DNA from: Methylobacterium iners
GTDB taxonomy: Bacteria > Pseudomonadota > Alphaproteobacteria > Rhizobiales > Beijerinckiaceae
Assembly (NCBI RefSeq): GCF_022179305.1
Contig: NZ_BPQP01000031.1
Coordinates: 1 to 44,272, forward strand
Direction of reading: 5' to 3'
DNA length: 44,272 nucleotides
This document shows, piece by piece, positions 39,770 to 44,272 of the stretch. Under the pieces are notes generated by a model that searched no databases, was not told where the DNA came from, and saw only the letters and a program-made list of their open reading frames with translations. A program made the position numbers and the translations under genes. Positions within the stretch are counted from its first letter, which is position 1, and the number at the start of each line of letters is the position of its first letter.

Positions 39770-39889
39770 GCTTGTCATACCGGGGCCGCGAAGCGGAACC
39801 CGGGACCCAGAGCCGCCGAGGCGGCAAGCTGGAGCACAGTCAGTGGTAATGGGTTCCGGACTCGCCTGCGGCGCCTCGGAATGACAAGC
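39770..39889. repeat. 120-bp palindromic intergenic element
   Basis: Arms of about 38 bases: GCTTGTCATACCGGGGC... on the left (39770-39808) faces ...GGCGCCTCGGAATGACAAGC on the right (39851-39889). The outer nine bases match exactly and the rest mostly. It sits between the acyl-CoA dehydrogenase and thiolase genes, so it would be transcribed as a hairpin. Repeats of this form, with GAAGCGGAACCCGGGA inside, are dispersed in alphaproteobacteria. Confidence 0.75.
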
Positions 39890-39969
39890 GTGCTGTTGAA
39901 GGGTGAAAGCCTGCCAACCCGTTGGGTTTCGGCGGCGGGCCACGAAAACGGTCAACAAGGGAAGCGCAC

Positions 39970-41178
39970 ATGCCGGAGGCCTATATCTACGATCACGTCC
40001 GCACCCCGCGCGGCCGCGGCAAGCCGGACGGCTCGCTCCACGAGGTCTCGGCGCTTCGCCTCGCCGAGACGGCGCTCCGCGCCATCAAGGACCGCAACGA
40101 CCTCGACACCAAGCGCGTCGACGACGTCGTCCTCGGCTGCGTCGATCCCGTGGGCGAGGCCGGCGGCGACATCGCCCGGGCGGCGGCTTTGGTGGCCGAT
40201 TACGGCATCCACGTGCCCGGCGTGCAGATCAACCGCTTCTGCGCCTCGGGCCTCGACGCGGTGAACTTCGCCGCGGCCCAGGTGATGTCGGGCCAGCACG
40301 ACCTCACCGTCGGCGGCGGCGTCGAATCCATGAGCCGCGTGGGCCTCGGCGCCTCGGGCGGCGCCTGGCCGGTCGATCCGCACATCGCGATCAAGTCCTG
40401 GTTCATGCCCCAGGGCGTCTCGGCCGACCTCATTGCGACGAAGTACGGCTTCACCCGCGACGATTGCGACGCCTACGCCGTCGAGTCGCAGAAGCGCTCG
40501 GCGAAGTCCTGGGCGGAGGGCTACTTCAAGAACTCGGTCGTGCCCGTGAAGGACGTGAACGGCATCACCCTGCTCGCGACCGACGAGCACATGCGCCCCT
40601 CGACCGACATGCAGTCGCTGGCGAGCCTCAAGCCCTCCTTCGTGCAGATGGGCCAGATGGGCGGCTTCGATGCGGTTGCCGTCGACGCGCATCCCGACGT
40701 CGAGGCCGTCGACCACGTCCACCATGCCGGCAATTCCTCGGGCATCGTGGACGGCGCGGCCGCCGTCCTGATCGGCTCGAAGGAGGCCGGCGCTGCGGCC
40801 GGCCTGAAGCCCCGCGCCCGCATCCGCGCCTTCGCCAATATCGGCTCCGACCCGGCCCTGATGCTCACCGGCCCCGTCGACGTGACCCGGAAGGTGCTGG
40901 CGCGGGCCGGCATGACGACCGACGACATCGACCTGTTCGAGCTCAACGAGGCCTTCGCCTCCGTCGTGCTGCGCTTCCGGCAGGCCTTCGACGTCGATCC
41001 GGCCAAGCTCAACGTGAACGGCGGCGCCATCGCCATGGGCCATCCGCTCGGCGCCACCGGCGCGATGATCCTGGGCACCGTCCTCGACGAGCTCGAGCGC
41101 ACCGGCAAGGAGCGGGCGCTCGTGACGCTGTGCATCGGCGCGGGCATGGGCACCGCCACGATCATCGAGCGGGTCTGA
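39970..41178 (+). CDS. fadA: Acetyl-CoA C-acyltransferase (thiolase)
   Basis: The last step of beta-oxidation: thiolytic cleavage of 3-oxoacyl-CoA to acetyl-CoA. The 402-residue protein has both thiolase halves: nucleophile Cys91 in [10 protein letters not shown], the NEAFASV block, the His loop [15 protein letters not shown] and the second Cys in CIGAGMG. The start ATG at 39970 has AAGGGAAG upstream; a longer open frame from 39922 is not needed. It follows the acyl-CoA dehydrogenase by about 217 bases that hold a palindromic repeat. FadA rather than biosynthetic PhaA is favoured by its neighbours. Confidence 0.93.
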   Translation: MPEAYIYDHVRTPRGRGKPDGSLHEVSALRLAETALRAIKDRNDLDTKRVDDVVLGCVDPVGEAGGDIARAAALVADYGIHVPGVQINRFCASGLDAVNFAAAQVMSGQHDLTVGGGVESMSRVGLGASGGAWPVDPHIAIKSWFMPQGVSADLIATKYGFTRDDCDAYAVESQKRSAKSWAEGYFKNSVVPVKDVNGITLLATDEHMRPSTDMQSLASLKPSFVQMGQMGGFDAVAVDAHPDVEAVDHVHHAGNSSGIVDGAAAVLIGSKEAGAAAGLKPRARIRAFANIGSDPALMLTGPVDVTRKVLARAGMTTDDIDLFELNEAFASVVLRFRQAFDVDPAKLNVNGGAIAMGHPLGATGAMILGTVLDELERTGKERALVTLCIGAGMGTATIIERV

Positions 41179-41291
41179 AACCCGCGTCAGGGGCGACCCT
41201 GCCGCGTCAACCGAAACACTGATAGAGGCGGCGCACCCGACGCCGCCGCAAGCGGCGCGGTTCGACAATCCGATCGGGAGCACGCCCCAAG

Positions 41292-41774
41292 ATGATCAGA
41301 CCCTTCGCCGCCCTCTGCCTCGCCGCCGCGCTGGCCGCGCCGCTCTCGGCTCGCGCCGACGACGCCTCCGACCGTCTCGCGGCGGCCAAGGCCCTCGTCC
41401 AGACGACCGTGATCAAGACCCTCGAGACCGGGTTCGCCGGCGCGCTGGAGAAGACCGTCGTCTCGATGCCCGCCGACAAGGCCGACAGCGTCCGGACCGA
41501 GGTCCGTGCCGAGTTCGAGAAGCAGCGCGGGATCCTGATCGAGGGCCTGTCGAAGGAATATGCCGAGAAGTTCAGCCTCGACGAGCTCAAGCGCATCCAG
41601 GCCGTCTACGACGACAAGACCTACCAGAAGTTCCAGGCCCTGAACGCCGACCCGGCCTCGACGATCACCCTGATCTCGCAGAACGCGGTCACCAAGATCC
41701 TGAACCTGCTCTCCCTCGTCGCCGCCAACGACGGCGGCGGTCAGCAGGCGCCGACGCCGATGCCCGGCCGCTGA
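41292..41774 (+). CDS. DUF2059 family secreted protein
   Basis: A 160-residue protein with a Sec signal (MIRPFAALCLAAALAAPLSARA) and then a mostly helical DUF2059-type domain. Visible blocks are SDRLAAAKALVQTTVIKTLE, DSVRTEVRAEFEKQRG, and AEKFSLDELKRIQAVYDDKTYQKF. The protein is predicted periplasmic. It lies 113 bases after the thiolase and 65 bases before the FadB-type gene in the same direction, so it may be co-transcribed. No role in fatty-acid metabolism is known for the family. Confidence 0.88.
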   Translation: MIRPFAALCLAAALAAPLSARADDASDRLAAAKALVQTTVIKTLETGFAGALEKTVVSMPADKADSVRTEVRAEFEKQRGILIEGLSKEYAEKFSLDELKRIQAVYDDKTYQKFQALNADPASTITLISQNAVTKILNLLSLVAANDGGGQQAPTPMPGR

Positions 41775-41839
41775 GAGGCGGCCTTCCGTTTTCGCTGTCG
41801 GCGGCCGCGCGCGGCCGCCGCCAATCCCGAGGACCCGCG

Positions 41840-44041
41840 ATGAACCTGACCAATTTCCGCTTCGAGACCGATGCCGACGGCATCGCGCTCGCGACCTGGG
41901 ACATGCCGGGCCGCTCGATGAACGTCATCACCACCGAGGTGATGCAGGAGCTGCATCAGGTCATCGACGCCGTCGTGGCCGACGCCGCGGTCAAGGGCTG
42001 CGTCATCACCTCGGGCAAGGACAGCTTCTCGGGCGGCGCCGACCTGACCATGCTCCAGGGCCTGGGACACGCCTACGAGACGCTGAAGGCCGAGAAGGGC
42101 GAGGAGGAGGCCATGCGCCACTTCTTCGAGGAATCGCGGAAGCTCACCCTGGTCTTCCGCAAGCTCGAGACCTGCGGCAAGCCCTTCGCCGCGGCGATCA
42201 ACGGCGTCTGCCTCGGCGGCGCCTTCGAGCTCGCGCTCTCCTGCCATCACCGGGTGCTGTCGGACGACGACAAGACCCGCGTCGGCCTGCCCGAGATCAA
42301 GGTCGGCCTCTTTCCCGGCGCCGGCGGCACCCAGCGCGTGCCCCGCCTGATGCAGACGGGCGACGCCCTGCAGATGCTGTTCAAGGGCGAGCAGATCCGG
42401 CCGCTGATGGCGCGGAACATGGGCCTCGCCCACGAGGTCGCGCCGAAGGCCGAGATCGTCGAGAAGGCGCGTGCCTGGATCAAGGCCGGCGGCTCGGCGG
42501 TCGCCCCCTGGGACGTGCCGAAGTTCAAGGCGCCCTCGGGCAAGGTCTACTCGCCCGCCGGCATGATGATCTGGCCGCCCGCCAACGCCATCTACCGCCG
42601 CGAGACGCACGACAATTACCCGGCCGCCAAGGCGATCCTGAACGCGGTCTACGAGGGCCTGCAGCTGCCGATGGACCAGGCGCTGCGGGTCGAGAGCCGG
42701 TACTTCGCCAAGATCCTGCGCTCGAAGGAGGCGGCGGCGATGATCCGCACGCTGTTCCTCTCCATGGGCGAGCTCAACAAGGGCGCCCGCCGTCCCAAGG
42801 ATGTGGCGCCGACGAACGTGAGGAAGGTCGGCGTGATCGGCGCCGGCTTCATGGGCGCGGGGGTCGCCTACGTCTCGGCCAATGCCGGCATGGAGGTCGT
42901 GCTCGTCGACCAGTCGGCCGAGGCTGCCGAGAAGGGCAAGGCCTACGCCCACAAGCTCGTCACCGGCCAGATCAACAAGGGCCGCGCCAAGACCGCCGAC
43001 CGCGACGCGCTGCTCACCCGCATCACGCCGACCGACGACTACGCCGCCCTCAAGGATTGCGACCTCGTCATCGAGGCCGTGTTCGAGGATCCGCGTGTGA
43101 AGGCCGAGGTCATCGCCAAGGTCGAGGCCGTGATCGGCCCCGAGGTCATCTTCGCCTCGAACACCTCGACCCTGCCGATCACCGGCCTCGCCAAGGCCTC
43201 GGGCCGCCCCGAACAGTTCGTCGGCATCCACTTCTTCTCGCCCGTCGAGAAGATGATGCTCGTCGAGATCATCAAGGGCGAGAAGACCGGCGACCGCGCC
43301 ATCGCGACGGCCCTGGACTACGTCCGCGCGATCAGGAAGACGCCGATCGTCGTCAACGATTCCCGCGGCTTCTTCGCCAACCGCTGCGTCACGGCCTACC
43401 TGCTGGAGGGGCACAAGATGTTCCTCGAGGGCATCCCCGCCGCGATGATCGAGAATGCGGGCCGCCAGGCTGGCATGCCGGTGGGGCCGCTCTCGCTCAA
43501 CGACGAGGTCGCCCTCGATCTCGGGCTCAAGATCGCCAAGGCGACGGAGGCGGAGCTCGGACCGGACGCTGTCGATCCGGGCCAGAAGACGCTGCTCGTG
43601 ACCCTCGTCGAGGAGCAGGGGCGCCTGGGTCGCAAGAACGGCAAAGGCTTCTACGACTATCCCGAGGGCGCGCCGAAGCGCCTGTGGCCGGGCCTCAAGG
43701 ACCTTCAGTCCAAGCATGTCGATCCCGACGACGTCGACTTCGCGGAGCTGAAGCACCGCCTCCTCGTGGTGCAGGCGCTGGAAGCGGCCCGTACCGTCGG
43801 CGAGGGCGTGGTGACGGACCCCCGCGAGGCCGATGTCGGCTCGATCCTCGGCTTCGGCTTCGCGCCGTTCACCGGAGGCGCGCTGTCCTACATCGACTTC
43901 ATGGGCGCCAAGACCTTCGTGGCGCTGGCCCGCAGCCTGGAAGCCAAGCACGGGCCGCGCTTCGCGGTGCCCGAGAACCTCCTGGCGATGGCCGAGACCG
44001 GCGGCACCTTCTACGGCGAGGCGGCCAAGAAGGCCGCCTGA
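41840..44041 (+). CDS. fadB: FadB/FadJ-type enoyl-CoA hydratase/3-hydroxyacyl-CoA dehydrogenase
   Basis: A 733-residue bifunctional beta-oxidation enzyme. The N-terminal enoyl-CoA hydratase domain (about 1-190) has ITSGKDSFSGGADL, FELALSCHHR and EIKVGLFPGAGGTQRVPRL, with the usual oxyanion glycines and acidic residues. The NAD-binding domain starts at about residue 330 (VGVIGAGFMGAGVAYVSANAG), followed by the dehydrogenase C-terminal region with IHFFSPVEKMMLVEIIKG and NRCVTAYLLEG. The C-terminus continues with a second 3HCDH-like part (LVVQALEAARTVGEGVV). The ATG is at 41840. It completes the operon with the acyl-CoA dehydrogenase and thiolase. Confidence 0.95.
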   Translation: MNLTNFRFETDADGIALATWDMPGRSMNVITTEVMQELHQVIDAVVADAAVKGCVITSGKDSFSGGADLTMLQGLGHAYETLKAEKGEEEAMRHFFEESRKLTLVFRKLETCGKPFAAAINGVCLGGAFELALSCHHRVLSDDDKTRVGLPEIKVGLFPGAGGTQRVPRLMQTGDALQMLFKGEQIRPLMARNMGLAHEVAPKAEIVEKARAWIKAGGSAVAPWDVPKFKAPSGKVYSPAGMMIWPPANAIYRRETHDNYPAAKAILNAVYEGLQLPMDQALRVESRYFAKILRSKEAAAMIRTLFLSMGELNKGARRPKDVAPTNVRKVGVIGAGFMGAGVAYVSANAGMEVVLVDQSAEAAEKGKAYAHKLVTGQINKGRAKTADRDALLTRITPTDDYAALKDCDLVIEAVFEDPRVKAEVIAKVEAVIGPEVIFASNTSTLPITGLAKASGRPEQFVGIHFFSPVEKMMLVEIIKGEKTGDRAIATALDYVRAIRKTPIVVNDSRGFFANRCVTAYLLEGHKMFLEGIPAAMIENAGRQAGMPVGPLSLNDEVALDLGLKIAKATEAELGPDAVDPGQKTLLVTLVEEQGRLGRKNGKGFYDYPEGAPKRLWPGLKDLQSKHVDPDDVDFAELKHRLLVVQALEAARTVGEGVVTDPREADVGSILGFGFAPFTGGALSYIDFMGAKTFVALARSLEAKHGPRFAVPENLLAMAETGGTFYGEAAKKAA

Positions 44042-44272
44042 TCCCTTGCGGCCTGGGGGCCGTCGCAGCTCCGGCCTGCGGCGGCGAGGCGCGCCTCCGA
44101 TCGCCAACCAGTGAGAGGGGCGCCGGCCGCCCCGACGATTTCTCTTGCTATTATTCCTAAGCTGTGTTTCTAATCCGTCACCTGCTGCCTGGCACTGAGG
44201 GTGTCTGTTCGGTGACCGACCGGGCGGGCTTTGGGCGGCAGGGCGGTGCCCGCGTCGGAGGCTCGGTCCCTC

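Noticed and set aside
41741-44107. 788-residue frame opposite fadB
   Set aside because: Same reason; the forward enzyme has clear domains and motifs.
44042-44272. Possible gene or RNA in the last 231 bases
   Set aside because: No frame with a start and family likeness, and no tRNA-like fold, was seen.

Overview
The window is GC-rich, densely packed alphaproteobacterial chromosome. The best fit is a Methylobacterium/Methylorubrum-type organism (Methylobacteriaceae). The main reasons are a three-gene periplasmic formate dehydrogenase of the FDH3 type with its alphaproteobacterial accessory genes, OprB-type porin and TAXI genes, a PodJ-like polar protein, and palindromic intergenic repeats of the kind common in this group. 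The genus call is inference from gene content; no phylogeny was possible.

Layout. 1-821 is the start of a UDP-glucose 6-dehydrogenase cut by the window edge. 980-9742 (minus strand) is one long formate dehydrogenase locus. Read in transcription order it holds DUF6505, DUF6352, DUF3305, DUF3306, a TorD-type chaperone, a 77-residue Tat-type small protein, fdh3A, fdh3B, fdh3C and a 66-residue membrane-anchored protein. The first four genes overlap by 1-4 bases. 9905-11044 is a stand-alone photolyase FAD-domain protein. 11150-12790 is a hipBA toxin-antitoxin pair behind a striking 27-bp-periodic operator array. It is followed by tRNA-Ile(CAU), a small hypothetical gene, the scoAB CoA-transferase pair and a CorA-type metal transporter.

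16415-22398 holds an OprB-like porin, SRPBCC and VOC proteins, an ECF sigma factor translationally coupled to a YciI/DGPF protein, and a TAXI solute-binding protein. 22417-24898 holds recX and then an atypical, less GC-rich leucine-rich-repeat gene that looks split by a -1 frameshift in a C run. 24930-34181 holds a CitE-like lyase/thioesterase, DUF2336, a MATE exporter, a coupled pair of tiny membrane proteins, DUF6460, an esterase, a ligase-associated Lhr-type helicase coupled to the PdeM endonuclease, and DUF3429. 34339-37677 is a 1112-residue PodJ-like coiled-coil/Sel1 protein. 37959-44041 is a beta-oxidation cluster: acyl-CoA dehydrogenase, thiolase, DUF2059 and an FadB-type fusion. It is preceded by a 32-bp near-perfect palindromic operator. 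The last 231 bases show no gene.

How the genes fit together. The formate dehydrogenase block has a structural part (alpha with Mo/W-bis-MGD site, four-cluster Fe-S beta, cytochrome b gamma) and a maturation part (TorD, Tat-type small protein, four DUFs of unknown role). The beta-oxidation enzymes supply acyl-CoA dehydrogenation, hydration, second dehydrogenation and thiolysis, and the scoAB pair could handle ketone-body CoA transfer. Two coding genes (DUF3306 and the helicase) carry GC-rich palindromic repeat elements inserted in frame. No CRISPR array, transposase, integrase or rRNA was seen. The only gene-free stretch over 300 bases is 18879-19230, which is mostly a palindromic repeat element.
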